A stretch of DNA of 64,000 nt from Streptomyces roseirectus (GTDB taxonomy: Bacteria; Actinomycetota; Actinomycetes; Streptomycetales; Streptomycetaceae). The notes under the pieces were generated by a model. It saw only the letters and a program-made list of their open reading frames with translations, made no database searches and was not told where the DNA came from. Position numbers and translations under genes: made by a program. This document shows, one piece after another, positions 1 to 9,019 of the stretch. The stretch is taken from assembly GCF_014489635.1 (NCBI RefSeq), contig NZ_CP060828.1, positions 2,108,001 to 2,172,000 of the forward strand. The letters are read 5' to 3'. Position 1 is the first letter of the stretch; each line of letters opens with the position of its first letter.

Positions 1-236
1 TCTCCCACGACCGCTACGCCCTCCCCACCCCCGCCTACGACGCCTTCACCGCCGCCTACGGCTGGGACGTCCGCGCCTGGTCCGGCTGCGCCACTCTCCG
101 GGGCGCCCGGGAGACGGCCAGTTGCGCCTGGGTGGCCCAGCACACCCCCACCAACCCCAAGGCCCGTACGGAGTTCAGCCGCCGGGTCGCCTCCCTGCGC
201 ACGGGCGACGAGTCGGTCCGCTGGTACCCGTTCTGA
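1..236 (+). CDS. C-terminal fragment of an aminoglycoside phosphotransferase-like protein
   Basis: The window opens inside this gene. About 77 codons are visible, in frame from base 3, ending at a TGA at 234-236. The tail ends with VRWYPF and has the Trp- and Arg-rich composition seen at the C-termini of Streptomyces APH/choline-kinase-fold proteins. The catalytic part lies outside the window, so neither activity nor substrate can be judged. It converges on the exonuclease gene with only about 10 bases between the stops. The family assignment rests on the general look of the tail and is tentative; another phosphotransferase-like family is possible. Confidence 0.45.
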   Translation, partial: SHDRYALPTPAYDAFTAAYGWDVRAWSGCATLRGARETASCAWVAQHTPTNPKARTEFSRRVASLRTGDESVRWYPF

Positions 237-246
237 CGGGCCGTCC

Positions 247-969
247 TCAGACCTCCTGCGCCACGACCTCCCGCAGCGGCCACACCCCGTCCACCACGGC
301 GTCGGCGTCGCCCTTTCTCCGCAGGAACGCCTGGAAGTCGGCCGCCCACTGCGCGTACCACTCCACCTGGCTGCGGTGCAGTTCCGCCACACCCAGCTCC
401 CCCACCTTGGGGTGGCGTCCTGCGACGGCACGGGCGAGGCGGGCGGCGGCCAGGGCGTCGGCGGAGGCGTCGTGCGCGGCGTCGAGGCGTATGCCGTACT
501 CCGCGCAGACGGCTTCGAGGTTGCGCTTGCCGCGCCGGTAGCGGTCGACGTGCCGGTCGATGGTGTACGGGTCGACGACCGGCGCGGGCGGCTCGCCGTC
601 CAGCCGCTCCCGCAGGGACGGCAGTCCGTGCCGGCGCAGTTCGGCGGAGAGCAGTGTGAGGTCGAACGAGGCGTTGTAGGCGACGACGGGGACCCCGGCC
701 CGCCAGGCGTCGACGAGGGCGCGGGCGACGGCGTCGGCGACGACTCCGGCGGGCTGTCCCTGTGTGCTCGCGCGTTCGTTGCTGATGCCGTGCACGGCGA
801 CCGCGTCCGCGGGGATCTCGACCCCCGGGTCGGCCAGCCATTCGCGGCTCCCGCGCACCTCGCCGTCCACGACCTCGATCACGGCCGCGGTGACGATGCG
901 TGCCTCCCGCGGGTCCGTCCCCGTGGTCTCCAGGTCGAACCCGATCATCAGCTCCTGGTGCCAGGCCAT
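247..969 (-). CDS. DEDDh 3'-5' exonuclease (DnaQ/epsilon-like)
   Basis: A 240-residue protein that should remove nucleotides from 3' ends of DNA or RNA using two metal ions. All three Exo motifs are visible: Exo I with DLETTGTDP near residues 12-20, Exo II with YNASFD in the middle, and Exo III with a His four residues before an Asp (HDASAD). These are the DEDDh residues of the DnaQ/RNase T superfamily. The ATG at 969 was chosen because a G-rich ribosome site lies just upstream and homology begins there; the frame is open further upstream. It is a free-standing exonuclease rather than part of a polymerase, and its target cannot be told from the sequence. Confidence 0.9.
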   Translation of the reverse strand: MAWHQELMIGFDLETTGTDPREARIVTAAVIEVVDGEVRGSREWLADPGVEIPADAVAVHGISNERASTQGQPAGVVADAVARALVDAWRAGVPVVAYNASFDLTLLSAELRRHGLPSLRERLDGEPPAPVVDPYTIDRHVDRYRRGKRNLEAVCAEYGIRLDAAHDASADALAAARLARAVAGRHPKVGELGVAELHRSQVEWYAQWAADFQAFLRRKGDADAVVDGVWPLREVVAQEV

Positions 970-1078
970 GAAAGGCCCCCCTTCTCGGTGGTGCTTCCCC
1001 CAGTGGTCTCCAACCCTCCCACGAGCCACTGACAATCGGAGGACCCCCTTCCGCATCCCCCGCACCGAACCGCCGATT

Positions 1079-2317
1079 TCAGGACACAGGGCGTGAATCA
1101 GTCCAGGCCAGCTCGAACTCCTCCCGGTATGCCGGGAACAGCCCGCCCTCGTCGGCCCCGTCCGCCTTCACCACCCGGTGTCCGCCGCGCAGCACCAGCA
1201 CCGGCGCCTCCATCCCGCGCATCCCCCGCAGGTACGACTGGACGACCGCGACCCCGTCGGCCCCGTCCCCGTCCACGAGGTACGCGGTGAAGCGCGGCGT
1301 CTCGTCGTACACCTGGATCTGGAAGGCGCCGGGATCGCGCAACTGGGAGCGCACGCGCCGCATGTGCAGGATGTTCATCTCGACGGCGCGGCTCAATTCA
1401 CCCCGTTTCATACCGAGTTCCCGCTCGCGCCGTTTGACGGCGCTGGAGGCGGGGTTGATGAACAGCAGCCGCACCCGGCTGCCCGACTCGGCCAGCCGCA
1501 CCAGCCGGCGGCCGGAGAAGTTCTGCACGAGGAGGTTGAGCCCGATGCCGATGGCGTCGATCCGCCGCGCGCCCCCGAACAGGTCCTCGGCGGGGAACTG
1601 CCGCATGAGACGCACCCGGTCGGAGTGGACGGCGACGACGTCGGCGTACCGGTCGCCGACCAGGTCCTCGACGGCGTCGACGGGCAGCCGGCGCGCGGAC
1701 GGCACGTCACCGCTCGTGCCCAGCATCTCCAGCAGGCGCGCGGACGCGCGTTCCGCCTGGCTCAGCACCGCCTTGGACAGCGCCCGGTTGCGGGAGACGA
1801 CGTTGCGGGTCACCTCCAGCTCGTCCAGGGCGAGTTCGACGTCGCGCCGCTCGTCGAAGTACGGCTCGAAACAGGGCCAGTGCTGGACCATCAGCTCGCG
1901 CAGCTGCGGGAGCGTCAGGAACGAGATGACGTTGTCGTCGGCCGGGTCGAGGAGATAGCCCTTGCGGCGGCTGACCTCGCGCACGGCGACCGCGCGCTGC
2001 ACCCACTCCTGCCCCGCGGGCCCGGCGGCGGCCACCACCCACTCGTCGCCGTGCACGGGCTCGTACACGGGCCGCAGCACGGCCGACACGACGGCCCGCA
2101 GCCGCTGTTCGACGAGGTTCAGCCAGATGTAGGCCCGGCCGGCGCGCTGCGCGCGGGTGCGCACCTCGTGCCAGGCGTCGGCGTCCCAGTCCAGCTCCGG
2201 TCCGATGGCCCCCGCGTCCATGGGTCTGGCCAGCGACACCGTGCCGGGCGGGGCGTCCGCCGAGCCGCCCTCGTGACCCTCGTCACCAGGGGGCAGCTCC
2301 AGCCCTCCCGAGCCCAC
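1079..2317 (-). CDS. SAV2148-family HEPN-domain protein
   Basis: A 412-residue protein recognised as the conserved Streptomyces SAV2148 family, which carries a HEPN-like helical domain. The first 30 residues are Gly/Pro/Ala-rich and look disordered. The body is soluble, with no signal peptide or membrane segment. HEPN domains in other contexts are RNases or accompany nucleotidyltransferases, but I see no clear R-X4-6-H RNase motif, so no activity is claimed. It is transcribed away from glgX across a 232-base divergent spacer. It lies about 110 bases upstream of the exonuclease gene on the same strand, so the two may be cotranscribed. Confidence 0.8.
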   Translation of the reverse strand: MGSGGLELPPGDEGHEGGSADAPPGTVSLARPMDAGAIGPELDWDADAWHEVRTRAQRAGRAYIWLNLVEQRLRAVVSAVLRPVYEPVHGDEWVVAAAGPAGQEWVQRAVAVREVSRRKGYLLDPADDNVISFLTLPQLRELMVQHWPCFEPYFDERRDVELALDELEVTRNVVSRNRALSKAVLSQAERASARLLEMLGTSGDVPSARRLPVDAVEDLVGDRYADVVAVHSDRVRLMRQFPAEDLFGGARRIDAIGIGLNLLVQNFSGRRLVRLAESGSRVRLLFINPASSAVKRRERELGMKRGELSRAVEMNILHMRRVRSQLRDPGAFQIQVYDETPRFTAYLVDGDGADGVAVVQSYLRGMRGMEAPVLVLRGGHRVVKADGADEGGLFPAYREEFELAWTDSRPVS

Positions 2318-2549
2318 CCAAGCACCGCCTTCCGCTCACCTGAGCTCCGCCGTCCCAACGATCAAGGAAGGGTACTCCGGGAGCGGTCGGCGGTGCAGCC
2401 GGATGGACAGGGTCGCTTCGGACCGCCTTGAATCCATCGCCCTCGGGATGGGGAGGAAGTGAGCGGAGCAGCGAGTTGGACAACTGGACGGATCCCGGTT
2501 CGCCCTACGGTCGTACAACCACACGTCCCACACCTGGAAGAGTCGTCCC

Positions 2550-4655
2550 ATGCAGGTCTGGCCTGGACAGGCGTACCCCCTCGGTGCCACGTACGACGGC
2601 GCCGGTACGAACTTCGCCCTCTTCACGGAGGCCGCGGACCGAGTGGAGCTGTGTCTGCTGCACGACGACGGCTCGGAGACGGCGGTGGAGCTGCGCGAGA
2701 GCGACGCGTTCGTGCGCCACGCCTACCTGCCCGGGGTGATGCCCGGCCAGCGCTACGGCTTCCGCGTGCACGGCCCCTACGAGCCCGCGCGCGGGCTGCG
2801 CTGCAACTCGGCGAAGCTGCTCCTCGACCCGTACGCGCGCGCGGTCAGCGGGTCGGTGCGCTGGGGCGAGGAGGTGTACGGCTATCCCTTCGGCGCCCCG
2901 GACAAGCGCAACGACCTGGACTCCGCGCCGCACATGATGACGTCGGTCGTGGTGAACCCGTACTTCGACTGGGGCGACGACCGGCCCCCGCGCACCGAGT
3001 ACCACCGCACGGTGCTCTACGAGGCCCATGTGAAGGGCCTGACGATGCTCCACCCGGCGCTGCCGCCGGAGCTGCGGGGCACGTACGCGGGGCTCGCGCA
3101 CCCGGCGGTGATCGAGCACCTGACGCGGCTCGGGGTGACGGCGCTGGAGCTGATGCCGGTGCACCAGTTCGTCAACGACCACCGGCTCGTCGACCTCGGT
3201 CTGAACAACTACTGGGGCTACAACACGATCGGGTTCTTCGCCCCGCACAACGCGTACGCGTCCTGGGGCGACCGGGGGCAGCAGGTCCTGGAGTTCAAGT
3301 CGGCGGTCCGCGCGCTGCACGACGCGGGCATCGAGGTCGTCCTGGACGTCGTCTACAACCACACCGCCGAGGGCAACCACCTGGGGCCCACGCTGTCGTT
3401 CCGGGGCATCGACAACGGGAGCTACTACCGGCTGGCGGACGACCGGCGCTACTACACGGACACCACGGGCACCGGGAACTCGCTGCTGATGCGGTCCCCG
3501 CACGTCCTCCAGATGATCATGGACTCGCTGCGGTACTGGGTGACCGAGATGCACGTGGACGGGTTCCGCTTCGACCTCGCGGCGACCCTCGCGCGCCAGT
3601 TCCACGAGGTGGACCGGCTGTCGTCGTTCTTCGACCTCGTGCAGCAGGACCCGGTGGTGTCCCAGGTGAAGCTGATCGCCGAGCCCTGGGACGTCGGCGA
3701 GGGCGGCTACCAGGTGGGCAACTTCCCGCCCCTGTGGACGGAGTGGAACGGCAAGTACCGCGACACCGTGCGCGACCTGTGGCGGGGCGAGCAGCGCACG
3801 CTCGCGGAGTTCGCGTCCCGGCTGACCGGCTCCTCCGACCTCTACCAGGACGACGGGCGCCGGCCGCTGGCCTCCGTCAACTTCGTGACCTGCCACGACG
3901 GTTTCACGCTGCGCGACCTGGTGTCCTACGACGAGAAGCACAACGAGGCCAACGGGGAGGGCAACCAGGACGGCGAGAGCCACAACCGGTCCTGGAACTG
4001 CGGCGTCGAGGGCGACACCGACGACCCCGGGGTGCTGCGCCTGCGCGCCCGCCAGGCACGCAACTTCGTCGCGACCCTGATGCTGTCCCAGGGGGTGCCG
4101 ATGATCAGCCACGGCGACGAGTTCGGGCGCACCCAGCGCGGCAACAACAACGCGTACTGCCAGGACAGTGAGCTGTCCTGGGTGCACTGGCCCGAGGACG
4201 ACGACGGCGACCTGCTCGCCTTCACGCGCGCGCTGGTCGGGCTGCGGCGCGAGCACCCCGTCTTCCGGCGCCGGCGCTTCTTCCACGGGCGGCCCGTCGA
4301 GGGCACTCACGACGACCTCTCCGACATCGCCTGGTTCACGCCCGAGGGCCGCGAGATGACCGACCAGGACTGGACCTCCGCGACGGCCTCCGCCCTCACG
4401 GTCTTCCTCAACGGGCGCGCCATCTCCGAGCCGGGACCGCGCGGCGAACGCATCACCGACGACTCCTTCCTCCTCATGTTCAACCCCTCCCCCCGCTCCC
4501 TCACCTTCACCGTCCCCGTCGACCACGGCCCCCGATGGCGCCTCGTCCTCGACACCGACCACCCCACCCTCACCGCCCCCACCCCCAAGATCTCCGCCGG
4601 CGACCAGCTCTCCCTGATCGACCGAAGCGTGGTGGTACTCCAACGCCCGGCGTAG
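2550..4655 (+). CDS. glgX: Glycogen debranching enzyme GlgX
   Basis: A 701-residue GH13 isoamylase-type enzyme that hydrolyses alpha-1,6 branch points of glycogen or limit dextrin in the cytoplasm. An N-terminal CBM48/E-set domain covers roughly residues 10-110. The conserved GH13 regions follow: DVVYNH near 266, nucleophile region GFRFDLA near 338, acid/base region AEPWDVG near 376 and CHDGF near 447. Length matches the family. The ATG at 2550 directly opens the conserved WPGQAYPLGATYDG start of the protein. It lies 115 bases upstream of treY on the same strand, with a hairpin between them. Debranched chains are the substrate for TreY/TreZ. Confidence 0.95.
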   Translation: MQVWPGQAYPLGATYDGAGTNFALFTEAADRVELCLLHDDGSETAVELRESDAFVRHAYLPGVMPGQRYGFRVHGPYEPARGLRCNSAKLLLDPYARAVSGSVRWGEEVYGYPFGAPDKRNDLDSAPHMMTSVVVNPYFDWGDDRPPRTEYHRTVLYEAHVKGLTMLHPALPPELRGTYAGLAHPAVIEHLTRLGVTALELMPVHQFVNDHRLVDLGLNNYWGYNTIGFFAPHNAYASWGDRGQQVLEFKSAVRALHDAGIEVVLDVVYNHTAEGNHLGPTLSFRGIDNGSYYRLADDRRYYTDTTGTGNSLLMRSPHVLQMIMDSLRYWVTEMHVDGFRFDLAATLARQFHEVDRLSSFFDLVQQDPVVSQVKLIAEPWDVGEGGYQVGNFPPLWTEWNGKYRDTVRDLWRGEQRTLAEFASRLTGSSDLYQDDGRRPLASVNFVTCHDGFTLRDLVSYDEKHNEANGEGNQDGESHNRSWNCGVEGDTDDPGVLRLRARQARNFVATLMLSQGVPMISHGDEFGRTQRGNNNAYCQDSELSWVHWPEDDDGDLLAFTRALVGLRREHPVFRRRRFFHGRPVEGTHDDLSDIAWFTPEGREMTDQDWTSATASALTVFLNGRAISEPGPRGERITDDSFLLMFNPSPRSLTFTVPVDHGPRWRLVLDTDHPTLTAPTPKISAGDQLSLIDRSVVVLQRPA

Positions 4656-4682
4656 CACGGGGGTTCCCGGGGAGGCACTCGC

Positions 4683-4708
4683 GCTTGCCGGCCGTCCTGC
4701 CGGCGAGC
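4683..4708 (+). terminator. Hairpin between glgX and treY
   Basis: A ten-base inverted repeat (GCTTGCCGGC against GCCGGCGAGC, one G-T pair) encloses a six-base loop, 28 bases after the glgX stop. There is no U-run, as is usual in Streptomyces. It may end or attenuate the glgX transcript before treY. Confidence 0.5.
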
Positions 4709-4770
4709 CGGTTCCGCCGTATACGCGCGCGCCGGTACACAACCTCCCTCCCCCGGGTACCTAGACCTGC

Positions 4771-7095
4771 ATGACCCCTGAGCGCCCCGTCCCCACGGCC
4801 ACCTACCGGCTGCAGCTCCAGCCCTCGTTCACGTTCGCGGACGCCGCACGGGCGGTGCCGTACCTGGCACGGCTGGGGGTGTCGCATCTGCATCTGTCGC
4901 CGGTGCTCGAAGCGGTGCCGGGTTCGGCGCACGGGTACGACGTGGTGGATCACGCGCGGGTGCGGGGGGAACTGGGCGGCGAGGAGGGGCTGAGGGCGCT
5001 GGCGGGCGCGGCGCGTGAGCGGGGGCTCGGGCTGGTCGTGGACGTCGTGCCGAACCACATGGCGATGGCCCCGAGACACAACCGGGCGCTGTGGGCGGTG
5101 CTCAGGGAGGGCCCGGAGTCGGCGTACGCGCGCTGGTTCGACGTCGACTGGGAGGCGCAGGGCGGGCGGATCCTGGTGCCGGTGCTCGGCGGGCCCGTGG
5201 GCGAGGAGCGGGAGCACCTGCGGGTCGAGGACGGGACGCTGCGCTACCACGACCACGTCCTGCCGCTGCGCGAGGGCACGGCCGGCCTGCCGCTGCCGGA
5301 GCTGCTGGAGGCCCAGTGGTACCGCCCGGTGTGGTGGCGGCTGGCCCGCACGGAGCTCAACTACCGGCGTTTCTTCAGCATCTCGGAGCTGATCGGCGTG
5401 CGCGTGGAGGACCCGGACGTCTTCGAGGCCACCCACGGCACCCTGCTGCGCCTCCTGGACGACGGCGTCCTGGACGGCCTGCGCGTCGACCACCCCGACG
5501 GCCTCGCCGACCCGGACGCCTACCTGGAACGCCTGCACCGGGCGACGAAGGGCCGCTGGACGGTCGTCGAGAAGATCCTCGCGGCCGGTGAACCCCTGCC
5601 CCGGGCCTGGCCGGTGGCGGGAACGACCGGCTACGACGCGCTACGGCACGTGGACGGCCTTTTCACGGACCCGGCGGGCTGGGAGACCCTGCGGTCCCTC
5701 TACGGGCGTCACACGGCCGCTGAGGCGGATCGGGGCGGCGACTGGCCGGCGACCGTCAGGCGGGCCGCGTACACGACGCTCGCCCACGAACTCGCCGCCG
5801 AGCTGGACCGCCTGACCCGCACGGCCGTCCGCGCCTGCGCCGCCTCCCCCGATCCCGCCGCGAGCGACCGCGCCCCGTGGGCCCTGCGCACCGCCCTGAC
5901 CGAACTCCTGGTCCGCATGGAGGTCTACCGCCCCTACCCGTCGGCCGACCCGGCGTCCGTGCTCACGCGCGACGCCGCCCGCGAGGCCCGCGCGGCGTTC
6001 GCGGTGCCGGAGGAGGCCCGCGCGGTGGACGTCGTCCGGAACCTGCTCGTGGCGCCCGCCGAGACCGGCGCCGAGGCGACCGAGCTGCGCACCCGTTTCG
6101 CCCAGACGTCCTCCGCCCTGCGCGCCAAGTCCGTGGAGGACACGGCGTTCTACCGGTTCACGCCCCTGCTGTCGGCGACGGAGGTGGGCGGCGACCCGGG
6201 CGACCCGGCGGTGTCGCCGGACGCGTTCCACGCGTACTGCGCGCGCGTGCAGCGCGACTGGCCGGCCGGCGGCACGGCCGTGTCCACGCACGACACGAAG
6301 CGCAGCGCCGACGTCCGCGCGGCCCTGGCGGTGCTCACCGAGTGCCCCGAGCGGTGGACCGCACTCGTCGCCGGGCTCCCGGCGTGCGCGGACGGCCACT
6401 TCACGTGGGCGGCCTGGCAGACGGTGTTCGGCCTCGGCCCCGCCGACCCCGCGCGCCTGCGCGAGGCGCTGCTGAAGCACGTGCGCGAGGCGGGCCTGCG
6501 CACGAGCTGGACGGAACGGAACGAGCCGTACGAACAGGCGGTGGCGGCGTTCGCCGACGCGGGCCCCGCAGGCGCGGACCGGGTGCTCGCCGCGCGCGCG
6601 GAACTCGCCCCGCACATCCGGGCGAACGTCCTGGGCACCGCCCTGGTCCACCTGACGATGCCGGGCGTCCCGGACGTCTACCAGGGCACCGAGACCGAGT
6701 ACCGGGCCCTCGTCGACCCCGACAACCGGCGCCCGGCCCGGTTCCCTCCGGCCGACCCGGACGAGAAGGCCGCCCTGACGGCCGCCGCGCTGCGCCTGCG
6801 CCGCCGCCGTCCCGGCGTGTTCGGCACGGCGGCGGAGTACACCCCGCTCCCCGCGCGGGGCGACGCGGCCGGCCACTGTCTCGCGTACGTGCGCTCCGGG
6901 GCGGTCCTCGCGGCGGTGACGCGGCTGTCGCTGCGGCTGGCCGAGGCGGGCGGCTGGCGGGAGACGGTGCTGCCGCTGCCGCCGGGGCACTGGGCCGACG
7001 TCCTGGATCCCGGGCGGGTGTTCGAGGGGCACGTACGCGTGGAGGAGCTGTTCGGGGGTACCCCGGTGGCGTTGCTGGAGAGGGCGGTGGAGTGA
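4771..7095 (+). CDS. treY: Maltooligosyl trehalose synthase TreY
   Basis: A 774-residue GH13 enzyme that converts the reducing-end alpha-1,4 bond of a malto-oligosaccharide to an alpha-1,1 (trehalosyl) bond. It starts with the family-typical ATYRLQL. Catalytic regions are visible: DVVPNHMA near residue 89, GLRVDHPDGL with the nucleophile Asp near 238, the Glu of VVEKIL near 264 and STHDTKR near 504. MPGVPDVYQGTE near 630 is also characteristic. It works with TreZ, encoded 2.6 kb downstream on the same strand but separated by unrelated genes. Trehalose made this way is a compatible solute and spore protectant. Confidence 0.95.
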   Translation: MTPERPVPTATYRLQLQPSFTFADAARAVPYLARLGVSHLHLSPVLEAVPGSAHGYDVVDHARVRGELGGEEGLRALAGAARERGLGLVVDVVPNHMAMAPRHNRALWAVLREGPESAYARWFDVDWEAQGGRILVPVLGGPVGEEREHLRVEDGTLRYHDHVLPLREGTAGLPLPELLEAQWYRPVWWRLARTELNYRRFFSISELIGVRVEDPDVFEATHGTLLRLLDDGVLDGLRVDHPDGLADPDAYLERLHRATKGRWTVVEKILAAGEPLPRAWPVAGTTGYDALRHVDGLFTDPAGWETLRSLYGRHTAAEADRGGDWPATVRRAAYTTLAHELAAELDRLTRTAVRACAASPDPAASDRAPWALRTALTELLVRMEVYRPYPSADPASVLTRDAAREARAAFAVPEEARAVDVVRNLLVAPAETGAEATELRTRFAQTSSALRAKSVEDTAFYRFTPLLSATEVGGDPGDPAVSPDAFHAYCARVQRDWPAGGTAVSTHDTKRSADVRAALAVLTECPERWTALVAGLPACADGHFTWAAWQTVFGLGPADPARLREALLKHVREAGLRTSWTERNEPYEQAVAAFADAGPAGADRVLAARAELAPHIRANVLGTALVHLTMPGVPDVYQGTETEYRALVDPDNRRPARFPPADPDEKAALTAAALRLRRRRPGVFGTAAEYTPLPARGDAAGHCLAYVRSGAVLAAVTRLSLRLAEAGGWRETVLPLPPGHWADVLDPGRVFEGHVRVEELFGGTPVALLERAVE

Positions 7096-7203
7096 GATCC
7101 GTCGGCGTACGCGCCTGATCACGCGCCCGGCGTGCGCGTGGGGGCCGCACTTCGATCACCGTGCTCCCCGTCGGCCCGTGCGTACCACCGGCAACCGGCG
7201 TCC

Positions 7204-7234
7204 TTGACAGCGCCAGACGGGCGTGGGGTAGTGG
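7204..7234 (+). promoter_or_regulatory. Candidate promoter of the M14 carboxypeptidase gene
   Basis: TTGACA at 7204-7209 and TAGTGG at 7229-7234 are 19 bases apart, about 40 bases before the TTG start codon. The -35 box is consensus; the -10 box and the spacing are weaker. Confidence 0.4.
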
Positions 7235-7271
7235 GGAGGGCGGAGCAGGACAGGTGTGACGGGGGTGAGTC

Positions 7272-8513
7272 TTGCCGGAGCCGCGCTATCCCACGCTGGC
7301 CGAACTGACCGAGGCCGCGCGGGCGTTGACCGTACGGCGTCCTGGACTGTGCGGGATGCGCCAGGTCGGGGTGTCCCGTGCGGGACGTCCGCTGCACCTG
7401 CTGTCCGTCGGGCACGCGCGCCGCGCGGTCCTGGTCGTGGCGGGGGCGCACGCGAACGAGCCGACGGGCGGGCCGACGCTCCTGGCGGTCGCCGAACAGG
7501 TGCTGCGGGAGAGGCGGTTGCGCACCGGGAGGTCGTGGCACTTCCTGGTGTGCGCGGACCCGGACGGCGCGAGCCTGCACCGTACGCCCGCGCCGCGCAG
7601 CCTCCTGGACTACCACCTGGGTTTCTTCCGGCCGGCCGGTCCCGAGCAGCCGGAGTGGTCGCCCGCCGCGCTGCCCCCGGACCGGCTGCCGCCCGAGACG
7701 CGCGCGCTGACGGGCGTCATCGACGAGCTGCGGCCCTACCTCCAGGTGTCGCTGCACGGCACCGATCTGGGCGGCAGCTGGGTGCAGTTGACGCGCGACA
7801 TACCGGGTCTCGCGGCGCCGTTCGCGAGATCGGCGGCGCGGCTACGGATACCGGTGGAGACGGGCGCCTCGGACGCGGCGGGCTGGCCGGTGTCGGGGCC
7901 CGGCGTCCACGTGATGCCGGGCCCCGGCGCGGGCGCGGCGTACCCGAGCATGCCGGACGACGCGCGGCACAGCACCTGGTACCGCACGCACCGCTACGGG
8001 GGCCTCACGGCGGTCGTGGAGGTGCCGATGTGGGCGAGCGACCTGGTGGACGACCGGGCGCCCCACCCGGACCCGCCGGCGGCGCTGCGGCACCTGGCGC
8101 ACCGGCTGCTGTGCGACGCGCGCAAGGTCGAGGAGGTCCACCGGGAGGCGCTGCCCCGCCTGTACGCGCCCGAGGGGCCCCTTCTGCGCGCCGCGCGCTG
8201 GGGCCTGGACCTGGTGCCGGGCCTGGCCTCGGACTGGGCGCACACGCCCCCGGCGGACACCACCCGCGCCTACGTCAGCAGTGTCGACGCGTTCGCGCGC
8301 CGGCTGCCGCTGCGGGCGGCGGCGATGCTGCTGCGGGTGCTGCGTGAGCACGACGACCGCGCGGCGGGCCGGCTCGAACACCTGGTGCGGGTGTGGAGCG
8401 CGTCGTTCGCCGACCACTTCCACGCCCGCTGGGTGCCGCTGCCCCACCAGGTGGAGCACCAGTCCCGCACGGTGGTGGCGGCGGCGCTGCACGCGCGCGG
8501 GAGGGCGGCCTAG
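7272..8513 (+). CDS. M14-family zinc carboxypeptidase
   Basis: A 413-residue metallopeptidase-like protein. The zinc ligands appear as His60-x-x-Glu63 (GAHANEPTGG) and His162 (LHGTD), and Glu250 in VVEVP fits the catalytic Glu. No signal peptide is visible, so it is probably cytoplasmic and may act on peptides or amino-acyl conjugates. The TTG at 7272 must be the start, because an in-frame TGA sits only six bases upstream. A GGGGGTGAG ribosome site lies within the preceding 11 bases. It ends 10 bases from the convergent subtilisin-inhibitor gene. Confidence 0.82.
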   Translation: MPEPRYPTLAELTEAARALTVRRPGLCGMRQVGVSRAGRPLHLLSVGHARRAVLVVAGAHANEPTGGPTLLAVAEQVLRERRLRTGRSWHFLVCADPDGASLHRTPAPRSLLDYHLGFFRPAGPEQPEWSPAALPPDRLPPETRALTGVIDELRPYLQVSLHGTDLGGSWVQLTRDIPGLAAPFARSAARLRIPVETGASDAAGWPVSGPGVHVMPGPGAGAAYPSMPDDARHSTWYRTHRYGGLTAVVEVPMWASDLVDDRAPHPDPPAALRHLAHRLLCDARKVEEVHREALPRLYAPEGPLLRAARWGLDLVPGLASDWAHTPPADTTRAYVSSVDAFARRLPLRAAAMLLRVLREHDDRAAGRLEHLVRVWSASFADHFHARWVPLPHQVEHQSRTVVAAALHARGRAA

Positions 8514-8523
8514 GTGGCGGGGC

Positions 8524-8922
8524 TCACTTGTCCAGGGCGAAGACGGCGCCCGTCTCGGCTCCCATCTGGCACGCGTTGCCGAACGTCTTCTCGTACTGGA
8601 CGGGCCGCCCGTTCCACTGCCCGCGCGCGGCGGCCGTGACAGGGGCGTAGACGTGCGTGCAGTAGATCTCCTGGGGCGGGATGGCCCGGATGTCGCCGTG
8701 GGCCGCCCTGAGCTGTCCGCACGCCTCCGCCGCGCGCTTGTGGCCCTGCGGGACGTCGTTGCACAGCAGGAGGGTGCCGCGCATGTCGCTGGAGTGGCCG
8801 TCGCCCTCGGTGACGCTGATCTGGAGCCAGTTGCCCGGCAGGGCGGCGCTCTGGGCGGCGCCCGCGGGGGCGGTGAGGGTCGTGAGGAACAGGGCGGCGG
8901 CGAGAACGAGGAAACGTGTCAT
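8524..8922 (-). CDS. Streptomyces subtilisin inhibitor (SSI) family protein
   Basis: A 132-residue secreted serine-protease inhibitor. A signal peptide covers about residues 1-23, ending AGAA. Four cysteines (54, 68, 88, 118) match the two SSI disulfides, and the C-terminal YEKTFGNAC...ETGAVF is diagnostic. The reactive-site loop usually reads Cys-Pro-Met/Lys-Val-Tyr; here it reads Cys-Thr-His-Val-Tyr, which puts His90 at P1. P1 governs which protease is inhibited, so specificity is probably unusual. The ATG at 8922 starts a normal signal peptide; an upstream in-frame ATG at 8958 would add a non-hydrophobic extension. The likely partners are secreted subtilases such as the S8 protease encoded at 25.6-27.4 kb. 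Confidence 0.9.
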   Translation of the reverse strand: MTRFLVLAAALFLTTLTAPAGAAQSAALPGNWLQISVTEGDGHSSDMRGTLLLCNDVPQGHKRAAEACGQLRAAHGDIRAIPPQEIYCTHVYAPVTAAARGQWNGRPVQYEKTFGNACQMGAETGAVFALDK

Positions 8923-9019
8923 GGGGTGTGCATCGGCACGCGCGCCCGCCGTCCGCACCCCGACTCACCCGAACGTGCGTCGAACCCCCGTCCGCCGCCG
9001 ATCCGCCGCCCGTCCGCCG

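Noticed and set aside
2505..4742. Very long minus-strand open frame (745 codons) across glgX
   Set aside because: It is the antisense shadow of a high-GC gene; its product is Val/Gly/Arg-rich with no domain, while the plus strand encodes a full GlgX.
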